From contig SFLN01000001.1 in the NCBI GenBank assembly GCA_004554555.1, positions 1 to 55,805 on the forward strand: 55,805 nucleotides of DNA, read 5' to 3'. The position numbers and the translations under genes were made by a program. The DNA is from [Eubacterium] saphenum (lineage in GTDB: Bacteria; Bacillota; Clostridia; Oscillospirales; Ruminococcaceae). Numbering within the stretch: position 1 is the first letter of the stretch; the number at the start of each line of letters is the position of its first letter. The notes under the pieces are model-generated. The model made no database searches. It was not told the DNA's origin and saw only the letters and a program-made list of their open reading frames with translations. Of the stretch, positions 42,244 to 50,345 are shown piece after piece.

Positions 42244-42417
42244 ATGTTAAAAAGATATTGCCCCTATTGCGGAGAGCCTTTAGAAAACGGCTGCGACTGC
42301 GAACGCGAAGCAGCTGAGGAAGCGCAGGCTCGTATTGAGGAGCTTGAAGAGTGCCAGCACGACAGCGGATTCTACGCATTTCAGGACCTTATGGAGATGT
42401 ACAGACGCGAAAGATAA
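42244..42417 (+). CDS. 57-aa zinc-ribbon protein
   Basis: ATG 42244 behind AAGGAGG. MLKRYCPYCGEPLENGCDC gives four cysteines (CPYC and CDC) for a zinc ribbon, followed by a charged helix (EEAQARIEELEECQHDSG) and FQDLMEMYRRER. Could be a small phage regulator or host-factor binder; no specific family is recognised. It has its own promoter. Confidence 0.75.
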   Translation: MLKRYCPYCGEPLENGCDCEREAAEEAQARIEELEECQHDSGFYAFQDLMEMYRRER

Positions 42418-42481
42418 ATGACCTCGCAGAGTGGCACGGAGTCGGCGCAAGAGTGTCGGCAAGCGGGAATCCCGCCCGTGT

Positions 42482-42513
42482 TAATGCGGCTGAGAGCGGT
42501 CACAAGCCCGCCG
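42482..42513 (+). repeat. GCGGCTGAGAG hairpin element, copy 2
   Basis: Matches 39887-39918 in 30 of 32 positions, with CA replacing TG in the loop. It lies between the zinc-ribbon gene and promoter 3, preceded by a GCGGG/CCCGC hairpin. Confidence 0.5.
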
Positions 42514-42522
42514 AAAGCGCAT

Positions 42523-42609
42523 TTACCAAATTCAGTAAATGCCGCACAGAAAAATTTTTTAAGTTTGGCTGTTTTGTCGGCATACAAATCTTACTAAACA
42601 CGGTAAAAT
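42523..42609 (+). promoter_or_regulatory. Right-arm promoter 3 with operator dyads
   Basis: TTACCAAATTCAGTAA (42523-42538) and TTACTAAACACGGTAA (42591-42606), 68 bp apart, with the second overlapping the TAAAAT -10. Drives the SprT-like gene. Confidence 0.7.
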
Positions 42610-42644
42610 AATAAATGTGAGGTGCATGACACCTAAATCAAAAA
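42569..42644 (+). repeat. 76-bp perfect direct repeat, copy 2
   Basis: Second copy of 42125-42200. Recombination between the copies would delete the zinc-ribbon gene. Confidence 0.9.
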
Positions 42645-42662
42645 TTTTCAGGAGGTACTATT

Positions 42663-43685
42663 ATGAAAGACTTAACAATGCTCAAGGGAAAGAAAATCAT
42701 CAATACGGAGAACGGCAACATCCGTCTGGTTACGGACGTCGACACCGAGCTCAACAAGCTCTACATCGTTCCTCTCGATAAGGACTACGCCGTTCCGACC
42801 CCCATGGCGTACGCGAGCTTCACGCGCCGCTGGACCGTTCTCGAGGAGACCGCGGAATCCGAGCAGCTCCCCGAGGAGCCTATCGCCGCCGAGCCCGAGA
42901 CCGAGGCTGCTCCCGTTGTAGAGGACAAGCCCAAGGCCAAGAAGACCAAGAAGACCGCCAAGCCCAAGGCCGAGGAGCCTAAGGCAGAAGAGACCAAGCC
43001 CGAGGAGCCCGTTGCGGAAGAGCCTAAGACCGCGGAGCCCAAGCGCATTGACGCGGCCAAGGTACTTGATAAGACCGACGACGCCGAGCCTATGACCATG
43101 GCGGGCGTGATTACCAAGCTCGAGGACCTCTTCGACATACTCAACAAGGCCTATTTCGACAACGCGCTGCCGAAACCCGTTATCACGGTACAGTCCACGC
43201 CGAAGGCATTCGGTCACTGCTCCACCAAGAAGATTTGGCGCGACGACCGCTTTGAGCGCTATGAAATCAACATCGGTGCGGAATTCCTCAACAGACCCTC
43301 CGCGGACACCGCGGCGACCATGTGCCACGAAATGGTGCACCTCTACTGCTTGGAGAACGAAATCGCGGACACCTGCCAGCACGGCCGCTATCACAACAAG
43401 ACCTTCAAGACCGAGTGCGAGCTGAGAGACCTGCAGGTCGACTACGACCGCGCGAACGGCTACACCCACACCTCTCCTACGGACGCCTTCAAAAAGACTC
43501 TCGAGGAGGCAGAATTCGTTCTCGAGGTACTGTTCGCCCGCGTTCCTCCCAAGGAGAAGGTAAAGGCCGAGCGCGAGAGACCTCACAAGTACGTGTACCC
43601 CGTTTGCGGCCAGACCGTCAAGAGCACGAGCGACCTCCATATCATCTGCGCGATTTGCGACGTTGCCATGGAGCGCGAGGACTGA
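42663..43685 (+). CDS. SprT-like zinc metalloprotease with acidic linker
   Basis: 340 aa. N-terminal small domain (about 1-60), then a Pro/Glu/Lys/Ala-rich linker (about 60-135), then a SprT-like domain: LEDLFDILNKAYFDNALPKP and MCHEMVHLYC (His222, Glu223, His226, the HExxH site), QHGRYHNKTFKTEC (third His), and a C-terminal ribbon (YPVCGQTV ... CAICD). SprT-like proteins are related to SPRTN proteases that cut DNA-protein crosslinks, and phage copies are common, with unknown targets. ATG behind CAGGAGG. Confidence 0.87.
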   Translation: MKDLTMLKGKKIINTENGNIRLVTDVDTELNKLYIVPLDKDYAVPTPMAYASFTRRWTVLEETAESEQLPEEPIAAEPETEAAPVVEDKPKAKKTKKTAKPKAEEPKAEETKPEEPVAEEPKTAEPKRIDAAKVLDKTDDAEPMTMAGVITKLEDLFDILNKAYFDNALPKPVITVQSTPKAFGHCSTKKIWRDDRFERYEINIGAEFLNRPSADTAATMCHEMVHLYCLENEIADTCQHGRYHNKTFKTECELRDLQVDYDRANGYTHTSPTDAFKKTLEEAEFVLEVLFARVPPKEKVKAERERPHKYVYPVCGQTVKSTSDLHIICAICDVAMERED

Positions 43686-43704
43686 TTAAAACGAGGTCCA
43701 CGGC

Positions 43705-43782
43705 CTCCGTATCGAGCTTTTGGGCGCTCTTAGTATAATTCTAAGGGCAAGGCTCGAAAAGCTCGATACGGAGCGTCTGGGG
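43705..43782 (+). repeat. Long-stem hairpin element, copy C
   Basis: Perfect 17-bp stem (43705-43721 with 43757-43773) around a 35-nt loop containing CTTAGTATAATTCTAAG, followed by GGAGCGTCTGGGGCTTG. Stem differs from copy A in both arms, keeping pairing. Confidence 0.7.
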
Positions 43783-43810
43783 CTTGTTTATGAGAGTTTT
43801 ATCAAAGTTT

Positions 43811-44030
43811 GGTAGTCGAGTAGCTGAGAATCAGCCCACCAACTACCGAGCCCGCTACCTTGGCGGAGCCTTTGAAATCAATATCCCGTTAGGCTTGGTA
43901 GTTGAGGTAGTTGATAAAACTCAAAAACAAAAAATTTTTTCTGAGGGGTGTATGAAAACGAATTTTCTCCGACACCCATGTATCACACATACACGTAAGG
44001 AAAATTCGTTGCGTCTGCTACTCGACTACC
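43811..44030 (+). repeat. Intergenic GGTAGTCGA element, copy 3
   Basis: Starts GGTAGTCGAGTAGCTGAG, has CCAACTACCGAGCCCGCTACC and GGTAGTTGAGGTAGTTGAT (43897-43915), then the conserved core ending GCTACTCGACTACC at 44030. It is the last phage-like sequence before the tRNA, so the right prophage end lies after it. 44031-44140 holds no gene that I can support. Confidence 0.75.
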
Positions 44031-44140
44031 AAAAGAAAAAGAGCAGGCTCGTTAAAGCCTACCCTTTGTCGATACCGCGAGCACGAATCCGTAAGGCAGC
44101 GCCACAAGCGCGCCGAGCGGTGTTCGACCAGCGATTAAAG

Positions 44141-44216
44141 TGGTGGAGATAAGGGGATTCGAACCCCTGACCTCTTACATGCGAAGCAAGCGCTCTCCCA
44201 GCTGAGCTATACCCCC
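44141..44216 (-). tRNA. tRNA-Ala (anticodon CGC)
   Basis: 76 nt on the minus strand with encoded CCA end. The acceptor stem GGGGGTA/TATCTCC has the G3-U70 pair that specifies alanine. Anticodon stem CTTGC/GTAAG, loop TTCGCAT with anticodon CGC; T arm ends GGTTCGAATCC. Host gene, intact. Prophage insertion is just downstream of its 3' end. Confidence 0.96.
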
Positions 44217-44388
44217 ATAACGTGCAATCTTCACTGCACGAATAATTATACCACTTTTTCCGCGCGTTGTCAAGGGCTTTTTGGAATATTTTGCTCGGCA
44301 ATGCAAAACTTTCTCGGCACTATCCGACAGTTGTGAAACTCGGATATGCGAACTTTTTCTCTTGAAATGTGATTTGTGGGGTGCCTTT

Positions 44389-44456
44389 GCGATTTTTCGG
44401 GCATCGAGCCCGAAAAATCGCCGCATTTTCATCGGCTTCCCGCCGCTGAAAATGCT
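44389..44456. repeat. Host palindromic repeats (two hairpins)
   Basis: GCGATTTTTCGGGC/ GCCCGAAAAATCGC perfect 14-bp arms (44389-44421) and GCATTTTCATCGGC... ending GAAAATGC (44423-44455). Similar palindromes recur at 52284-52675. They lie in the 530-bp gap between tRNA-Ala and purL, which has no gene. Confidence 0.8.
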
Positions 44457-44539
44457 TGGGGGAAACTCTTCGTTTTTAGAAACGCTAAATGCGTTTCTCC
44501 CCAAACCCCTTTGCGCTTTTTGAGCGTATTTCGCGTCGC

Positions 44540-44735
44540 TTCGCTCCGCGAGTGACGGCGCTTCGCGCCGAGTAGTCGCGCTTCGCGCTCTAGTCCGCGG
44601 CTTCGCCGCGAGTGCCTTCGGCGACCAAAAAACTTTTTCTGAAGAAAAAGTTTTTTGGATTTTCAAAAAGACTTTTATCCGTGCACCGCGAAGCGAAAAG
44701 GGTGCAGCGTCACGCTGCCTACGCGGTGCTAGAAA
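44540..44735. repeat. Host GC-rich and A/T palindromes downstream of purL
   Basis: A run of short dyads (GCGCTTCGCGC, CCGCGGCTTCGCCGCG type), then AAAAAACTTTTTC/GAAAAAGTTTTTT (about 44630-44656), then CACCGCG...CGCGGTG with an inner GCAGCGTCACGCTGC. Reading leftward from purL, these could end its transcript. The A/T palindrome recurs at 52132-52160. Confidence 0.7.
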
Positions 44736-44747
44736 CGTGATTTGCGC

Positions 44748-47700
44748 TTACTTGAAGTACTCAATACCGTTCTTGAATATCGGCTGGTCCTTGTTTCCGT
44801 CAACGTTTTTCGCAACGTAATCCGTCAAACGCTCCGTGTGTCCCATCTTACCGAGCACACGTCCGTCCGGTGAAATTATGCCCTCAATCGCGCACATCGA
44901 CATATTCGGGTTGTATCTCACATCGCCCGAAGGATTTCCGTGCAGGTCAACATACTGCGTTGCAACCTGTCCGTTGTCAATCATCTTTCTGATAACATCG
45001 CCGTTTGCCACAAATCTTCCCTCGCCGTGTGAAATCGGTATTGCGTGAATATCACCGACCTTGCACCCCGCAAGCCACGGGCTCTTGTTCGTAGCAATTC
45101 TCGTGTAAACCATCTGGCTCTGGTGTCTGCCGATTTTGTTGTAGGTGAGCGTCGGGCTGTCCTCGGTGAGCGGAACAATGTGCCCGAACGGCACAAGTCC
45201 CAGCTTAATCAGCGCCTGGAAGCCGTTGCAGATACCGAGCATAAGTCCGTCGCGGTTGTACAGCATATTCTCGACTTCCTCGGTTATCTTCGGGTTGCGG
45301 AAGAACGCGTTGATGAACTTTGCCGAGCCCTCGGGTTCGTCACCGCCCGAGAAACCGCCGGGAATTGCGATAATCTGAGCGCTTGCGGCAAGTTTCGCGA
45401 ACTCGTTCACGCTCTCCTCGATATCGTTTGCCGAGAGATTTCTGATAACGAAAATCTCGGATTTTCCGCCGTATTTCTCGAAAGCAGCCGCCGTGTCGTA
45501 CTCGCAGTTTGTGCCGGGGAACACGGGAATAAGCACCTTCGGAGCGGCAAGCTTCGGGGAAATGTGCGTTGTAAGCAGCTCGCAGCCTTCCTTGTACTCA
45601 ACCTTTTCCGCGTCGGGGAGATACGGGAGCTTCGCCTTGAACACGGGCTCGAGAACATTGTCCCACTTCTCCTCAAGAGCCGCGATATCAAGCTTCACAT
45701 CGCCGCAGACAATCTCGTAATCCGCGGTCGTTTCGCCGATAACTCTTACGCTCTCCTCACCGAAATCCTCTTCAAGTTCAAGGATAAACGCGCCGTAAGT
45801 CGGTGTGAACAGCTCTTCATCGCTGAGATTAACGAGCTTCGCGCCGATGTGGTTTCCGAGCGACATCTTGAACACGCCCTCGGCAACGCCGCCGTTTGCT
45901 ACGCTCCAAACCGAGAGCGCCTTTTTGCTTCTGATGAGCTTTTCAACCGTCTTGAAAACGCTCTTAACGCTCGCGAAATCGGGCAAGCCGTTTGCGTTGT
46001 ATTTCGGAGCGATATAGCCGATTTTGCTGAACGGGCACTTGAATTCCGCGGAGATGATATTGTCCGCCTTGTCCGCAGCAATTGCGAACGAAACCAGCGT
46101 CGGAGGAACATCGATATGTTCGAAGGTACCGCTCATGCTGTCCTTACCGCCGATTGCGGGCAGACCGAGAGCAAGCTGCGCCTCGTAAGCGCCGAGGAGT
46201 GCCGAGAAAGGCTTGCCCCAACGCTCGGGCTGTCCCTGCGTTCTCTCAAAGTATTCTTGGAAGGTCAAGCGGCACTTGTCGTAGCAGCCGCCCGCCGCAA
46301 CAACCTTTGCCACGCTCTCGACAACCGCGCAGACTGCCCCGTGATAAGGCGACTGCTGCGAAATCGCGGGGTTAAAGCCCCAAGCCATAATCGAAGCCGT
46401 GGTTGTTTTGCCGTTGAGCACGGGGAGCTTCGCCGCCATAGCTTGAACGGGAGTTTGCTGATAACGTCCCGCAAACGGCATAAGAACCGTACCCGAGCCG
46501 ATTGTGCTGTCGAAGCGCTGTACAAGACCTCTCTGCGAGCAGACATTCAAATCGGTGACGAGCTTTTCCCAATCCGCTGCGGTGTTTTTGAAGCCCGTGG
46601 AGTAGCTTACGTTGACGTCGGGAACGCTTACGGTCGTGTGCTTTTCCGCACCGTTTGAGTTGAGGAACTCGCGGGAGATATCAACAATAGTCTTGCCGTT
46701 CCACGTCATTTTAAGGCGCGGCTCAGCCTTAACGGTTGCCACAATCGTGCTCTCAAGGTTCTCCTTTGAAGCAAGCGCACGGAACTTGTCCGCGTCCTCG
46801 GGCGCAACAACAACCGCCATTCTCTCCTGAGATTCGGAAATCGCAAGCTCCGTTCCGTCAAGACCGTCATATTTCTTGGGAACTTTGTCGAGGTTGATTT
46901 CAAGACCGTCGGCAAGCTCTCCGATTGCAACGGAAACACCGCCCGCGCCGAAGTCGTTGCAGCGCTTGATAAGTCTTGTCGCTTCGGGATTTCTGAAAAG
47001 TCTTTGCAGCTTGCGTTCCTCGGGAGCGTTACCCTTTTGAACCTCAGCGCCGCAGCTGTCGAGCGACTCAACCGAGTGCGCCTTTGATGAACCCGTAGCG
47101 CCGCCGCAGCCGTCACGGCCTGTTCTTCCGCCGAGCAGGATTATAACATCATCGGGAGCGGGGCGTTCTCTGCGGACATTTTCCGCGGGAGCAGCTCCGA
47201 CAACCGCGCCGATTTCCATTCTCTTCGCCATATAGCCCGAGTGATAAATCTCGGCAACGTGTCCCGTGGCAAGACCTATCTGGTTGCCGTAGGAGGAGTA
47301 GCCCGCAGCTGCCGTTGTGGTGATTTTGCGGGGCGGGAGCTTGCCCTTGAGCGTTTTCTCAACGGGAAGAAGCGGGTCGGAAGCACCCGTAACTCTCATC
47401 GCCTGATAAACATAGGAACGTCCCGAAAGCGGGTCGCGGATTGCGCCGCCGAGGCAGGTTGCCGCGCCGCCGAAAGGCTCGATTTCGGTGGGGTGGTTGT
47501 GGGTTTCGTTCTTGAACATCAACAGCCAGTCCTCGTCCTTGCCGTCAACGTCAACCTTGAGCTTAACCGAGCAAGCATTGATTTCCTCGCTCTCGTCCAA
47601 ATCATCGAGAAGCCCGTCCTTACGCAGCTTTTTCGCGGCAAGCGTTGCGATATCCATGAGGCAAATCGGCTTGTTCTGTCTGCCCAAATCAATGCGGTGG

Positions 47701-48455
47701 AGCTGATATTTATTATAGGTATCGGCAATGTAAGACGGCTTGATGTCCGCCTTGTCGATGATTGTGCCGAAAGTAGTGTGGCGGCAGTGGTCGCTCCAGT
47801 AGGTGTCAATCATACGAATTTCGGTGATGGTCGGGTCGCGGTGTTCGCTCTTGAAGTAGTCTTGACAGAATTTCAAATCATCGTTGTCCATCGCAAGACC
47901 GTACTTCACAACAAAATCCGCAAGCTCCGCGTCCGTTTTCTCGATGAAACCGTTGAGCGTTTCAACCTCGGTCGGCACGGTGTAGGAAACCTTGAGCGTC
48001 TGCTTCTCCTCGAAGCCGCACTCGCGCGCCTCAACCGCGTTGATGAGGTAGTGCTTAATTCTCGCAAATTCCTCGTCCGAGATTTCGCCCGACAAGATGT
48101 AGATTTTCGCGTATTTCACATCGGGGCGGTCGCCCTTGCAGAGCATCTGAATACACTGCGCGGCGGAATCGGCACGCTGGTCGAATTGTCCCGGCAAAAA
48201 CTCAACGGCGAAAATACGCTCGTCCGCTTTTGCCTCGGGCAGCGCGAAATAAACGTCGTCAACAGGCGGCTCGGAAAAGACTGTCGGGAGCGCTTTTTTG
48301 AAGTTCTCCTCAGAAATGCCCTCGACATCGTAGCGGTTGACAATCCGCACGTTCTTGACGGATTTCACGCCAAGCGCCGTGTTGAGGTCGGCAAGAACGT
48401 CGCCGCCTTCAACGGCAAAGAGCTTTTTCTTCTCCACATAAACTCGATAAACCAT
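44748..48455 (-). CDS. purL: Phosphoribosylformylglycinamidine synthase
   Basis: 1,235 aa from ATG 48455 (AAAGGAG upstream; an earlier in-frame start is unlikely). Long-form PurL: converts FGAR and glutamine to FGAM in purine synthesis. Visible parts are the N-terminal domain, FGAM core (NETHNHPTEIEPFGGAATC, LLGGRTGRDGCGGATGSS, IGGKDSMSGTF) and the C-terminal glutamine amidotransferase with PVFPGTNCEYD, IPGGFSGGDE, LGICNGFQAL (Cys near 1076) and ISHGEGRF. It lies downstream of mtaB on the same strand, 47 nt away. Confidence 0.97.
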   Translation of the reverse strand: MVYRVYVEKKKLFAVEGGDVLADLNTALGVKSVKNVRIVNRYDVEGISEENFKKALPTVFSEPPVDDVYFALPEAKADERIFAVEFLPGQFDQRADSAAQCIQMLCKGDRPDVKYAKIYILSGEISDEEFARIKHYLINAVEARECGFEEKQTLKVSYTVPTEVETLNGFIEKTDAELADFVVKYGLAMDNDDLKFCQDYFKSEHRDPTITEIRMIDTYWSDHCRHTTFGTIIDKADIKPSYIADTYNKYQLHRIDLGRQNKPICLMDIATLAAKKLRKDGLLDDLDESEEINACSVKLKVDVDGKDEDWLLMFKNETHNHPTEIEPFGGAATCLGGAIRDPLSGRSYVYQAMRVTGASDPLLPVEKTLKGKLPPRKITTTAAAGYSSYGNQIGLATGHVAEIYHSGYMAKRMEIGAVVGAAPAENVRRERPAPDDVIILLGGRTGRDGCGGATGSSKAHSVESLDSCGAEVQKGNAPEERKLQRLFRNPEATRLIKRCNDFGAGGVSVAIGELADGLEINLDKVPKKYDGLDGTELAISESQERMAVVVAPEDADKFRALASKENLESTIVATVKAEPRLKMTWNGKTIVDISREFLNSNGAEKHTTVSVPDVNVSYSTGFKNTAADWEKLVTDLNVCSQRGLVQRFDSTIGSGTVLMPFAGRYQQTPVQAMAAKLPVLNGKTTTASIMAWGFNPAISQQSPYHGAVCAVVESVAKVVAAGGCYDKCRLTFQEYFERTQGQPERWGKPFSALLGAYEAQLALGLPAIGGKDSMSGTFEHIDVPPTLVSFAIAADKADNIISAEFKCPFSKIGYIAPKYNANGLPDFASVKSVFKTVEKLIRSKKALSVWSVANGGVAEGVFKMSLGNHIGAKLVNLSDEELFTPTYGAFILELEEDFGEESVRVIGETTADYEIVCGDVKLDIAALEEKWDNVLEPVFKAKLPYLPDAEKVEYKEGCELLTTHISPKLAAPKVLIPVFPGTNCEYDTAAAFEKYGGKSEIFVIRNLSANDIEESVNEFAKLAASAQIIAIPGGFSGGDEPEGSAKFINAFFRNPKITEEVENMLYNRDGLMLGICNGFQALIKLGLVPFGHIVPLTEDSPTLTYNKIGRHQSQMVYTRIATNKSPWLAGCKVGDIHAIPISHGEGRFVANGDVIRKMIDNGQVATQYVDLHGNPSGDVRYNPNMSMCAIEGIISPDGRVLGKMGHTERLTDYVAKNVDGNKDQPIFKNGIEYFK

Positions 48456-48502
48456 TTTTGTATCTCCTTTTTTCAACGGCATTTGCCGTAATTTTTACAA
48501 CA

Positions 48503-49789
48503 TTAAATTACCTTACCAACGCAATACCCCTTTTTCGCGCCGGTGATTTTCACCTTGACCAGCGTGTGTCGTGGGATTTGCGCGCCGATAATCCGAACGG
48601 GCGTGTAGTTTTCGGTGAAGCCCTGCGAGTACAGCTCGCTCTGCGGCTTTTCTATCAGCACGACAGCTTCTTTTCCGCGCTGCGACCGCAGAAAGTTGTC
48701 TTCAAGCGCCTCTGCCGTGTTCATCAGCAGGCGCGTGCGCTCGGTTCGCACGGATGGCTGTATTTGCGGCATTTCCGCAGCGATTGTCCCTTTTCTGAGC
48801 GAATACGGGAAAACGTGGATTTTCGCGAAGCGGATTTTTTTCGCAAATTCAACGCTTTTCTGAAAATCCTCGTCGCTCTCGAACGGAAAACCCACGATAA
48901 TATCCGTCGTTATCGCGCACTCGGGGAAAACCTCGCGGAGCTTTTCGACGACGTGCAGATATTGCTCGGTTGTGTATTTTCGGTTCATTTTGCGGAGGAT
49001 TTCATCGCTGCCCGACTGAAGCGAGAGGTGAAAATGCGGGCAAAGCGCGGGAATTTCGCCGAGTTTTTCGATAAGCTCGTCCGTTATCATTTCTGGCTCG
49101 AGCGAACTGAGCCGTATTCTCGGAACGCCGCTCTCCGAAACCGCTTTCACCGCGTCATAAAGCGAAAGTCCCAAATCCTGCCCGTAGCAGCCGAGGTTTA
49201 TTCCCGTGAGGACAATTTCCTTGTGACCGTCCGCAAAACAGGCTGCCGCTTGCTCTCGGATATCTTCGCGAGAAAGCGAACGTACTCTGCCTCGCGCTGT
49301 CGGGATAATGCAGTAGGAACAAAATCTGTCGCAGCCGTCCTCAATTTTGATGAAAGCGCGGGTTCTGTCCTCATCGGGCACGGAACCGCCCTTGCAAAAT
49401 TCACGCGTGAGCGGGTTTATCTTGACGGTCTTGACGCGGTTTTCGATGAAATCTTGCACATAATCGACAATTTTATCCTTGTCGGAGTTGCCCAAAACAA
49501 TGTCCGCGTCAAACTTGAGTCCCGCTTCCTCGGGATAGCTCTGCGGAAAACACCCGCAAAGCACGATTACACCGGCGGGATTTTCCCTGCGAAACCGCGA
49601 AGCTGCGTGCCGTGCCTTAGCGACGGCAGTTCCCGTGACCGAGCAGCTATTTATAATGTATAGGTCGGCGTTTTCGTCATCGGCTTTCGTGAAACCGTTT
49701 TCAAGAAAGCGTTTTTCGATAGCCGCGCTCTCGCAGGAGTTGACCTTGCAGCCGAGAGTCAGTATTTTAAATGAGGTTTTTTCGTTCAT
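48503..49789 (-). CDS. mtaB: tRNA ms2t6A methylthiotransferase MtaB
   Basis: 428 aa from ATG 49789. MiaB-type radical SAM enzyme: N-terminal UPF0004 domain with ILTLGCKVNSCESA, IINSCSVTGTAV and VLCGCFPQ (three Cys for the auxiliary cluster), radical SAM CDRFCSYCIIPTARGRVRS, and a C-terminal TRAM-like part. The LGCKVNxxES signature points to MtaB (adds methylthio to t6A37) rather than MiaB or RimO. It has its own promoter, divergent from the HPr-like genes. Confidence 0.93.
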   Translation of the reverse strand: MNEKTSFKILTLGCKVNSCESAAIEKRFLENGFTKADDENADLYIINSCSVTGTAVAKARHAASRFRRENPAGVIVLCGCFPQSYPEEAGLKFDADIVLGNSDKDKIVDYVQDFIENRVKTVKINPLTREFCKGGSVPDEDRTRAFIKIEDGCDRFCSYCIIPTARGRVRSLSREDIREQAAACFADGHKEIVLTGINLGCYGQDLGLSLYDAVKAVSESGVPRIRLSSLEPEMITDELIEKLGEIPALCPHFHLSLQSGSDEILRKMNRKYTTEQYLHVVEKLREVFPECAITTDIIVGFPFESDEDFQKSVEFAKKIRFAKIHVFPYSLRKGTIAAEMPQIQPSVRTERTRLLMNTAEALEDNFLRSQRGKEAVVLIEKPQSELYSQGFTENYTPVRIIGAQIPRHTLVKVKITGAKKGYCVGKVI

Positions 49790-49841
49790 ATCCAAAAAAT
49801 TCCTGTCGGAAATACACAAAAAATTTTTTCACTACACTTCT

Positions 49842-49870
49842 ATTATACTTTAAAACTACAAATTTTGCAA
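49842..49870 (-). promoter_or_regulatory. mtaB promoter
   Basis: On the minus strand TTGCAA (49865-49870), 17-bp spacer, TATAAT (49842-49847), upstream of mtaB. It is back-to-back with the rightward promoter at 49878. Confidence 0.75.
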
Positions 49871-49877
49871 TAAGGTA

Positions 49878-49906
49878 TTGACTATTTTTTAAAAAGTTGT
49901 TATATT
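49878..49906 (+). promoter_or_regulatory. Promoter of first HPr-like gene
   Basis: TTGACT (49878-49883), 17-bp A/T-rich spacer, TATATT (49901-49906). Confidence 0.8.
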
Positions 49907-49933
49907 ATTTACAGGAGCAGGAGAAAAAACAGA

Positions 49934-50206
49934 ATGCGCTCTTATAAAAACGAGAAAGAAGGCAAAGATATGGAAGAATTTATGATTAAGCTTGACTCGA
50001 TTGACGAGGTTAAGGAGTTTGTTGCGCTTACGAACAAATGCGCGTTTGACGTTGACCTGATGTCGGGAAGATACGCGATTGACGCGAAGAGCATTATGGG
50101 CATCTTCAGCCTTGACCTGTCAAAGCCGCTCAAGATGATTGTTCACGCGGACAGCGAGGCGGCGGCTGATTTCGTTGAGGAAGCGGCAAAGTTTATTGCA
50201 GATTGA
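49934..50206 (+). CDS. HPr-like protein 1, no active-site His
   Basis: 90 aa from ATG 49934; ATG 49970 (78 aa, MEEFMIKLDS) behind GAAGG is the more homologous start when compared with the paralogue. Matches the HPr fold at AIDAKSIMGIFSLDLSKPL, the region around the regulatory Ser46 of HPr. The active-site stretch with His15 is replaced by LDSIDEVKEFVALTNK, so it cannot accept phosphate in the usual way. Probably a regulatory or structural HPr relative common in Clostridia. Confidence 0.8.
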   Translation: MRSYKNEKEGKDMEEFMIKLDSIDEVKEFVALTNKCAFDVDLMSGRYAIDAKSIMGIFSLDLSKPLKMIVHADSEAAADFVEEAAKFIAD

Positions 50207-50251
50207 CAAAAAAGAAGAATGCCTGTTCTGCAAAATTGGGCAAAAACCCCA

Positions 50252-50280
50252 TTGACAAAGGCACGGAATTGTGCTAACAT
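50252..50280 (+). promoter_or_regulatory. Promoter of second HPr-like gene
   Basis: TTGACA (50252-50257), 17-bp spacer, TAACAT (50275-50280). Confidence 0.75.
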
Positions 50281-50345
50281 TTAAGTAGCAAAGGAAAATA
50301 ATACGGGAAAGTCCGCGGGGCGCGGATATCGAAAGGAGAATTTTT

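Noticed and set aside
1..44140. Direct-repeat att sites flanking the prophage
   Set aside because: No shared core longer than about 8 bp was found by eye between the two ends; serine integrase cores are only 2 bp, so boundaries are left open.
43784..44152. 122-aa ORF across intergenic element copy 3
   Set aside because: It reads through the repeat core and toward the tRNA; poor start context. The same phrase appears in non-coding copies, so it is described as a repeat.
44059..44301. 80-aa minus-strand ORF with a GYSSAGRAL segment
   Set aside because: A translation of tRNA-Ala, a well-known annotation artefact.
45045..46658. 537-aa plus-strand ORF opposite purL
   Set aside because: Antisense to conserved PurL motifs; no domain or start signal.
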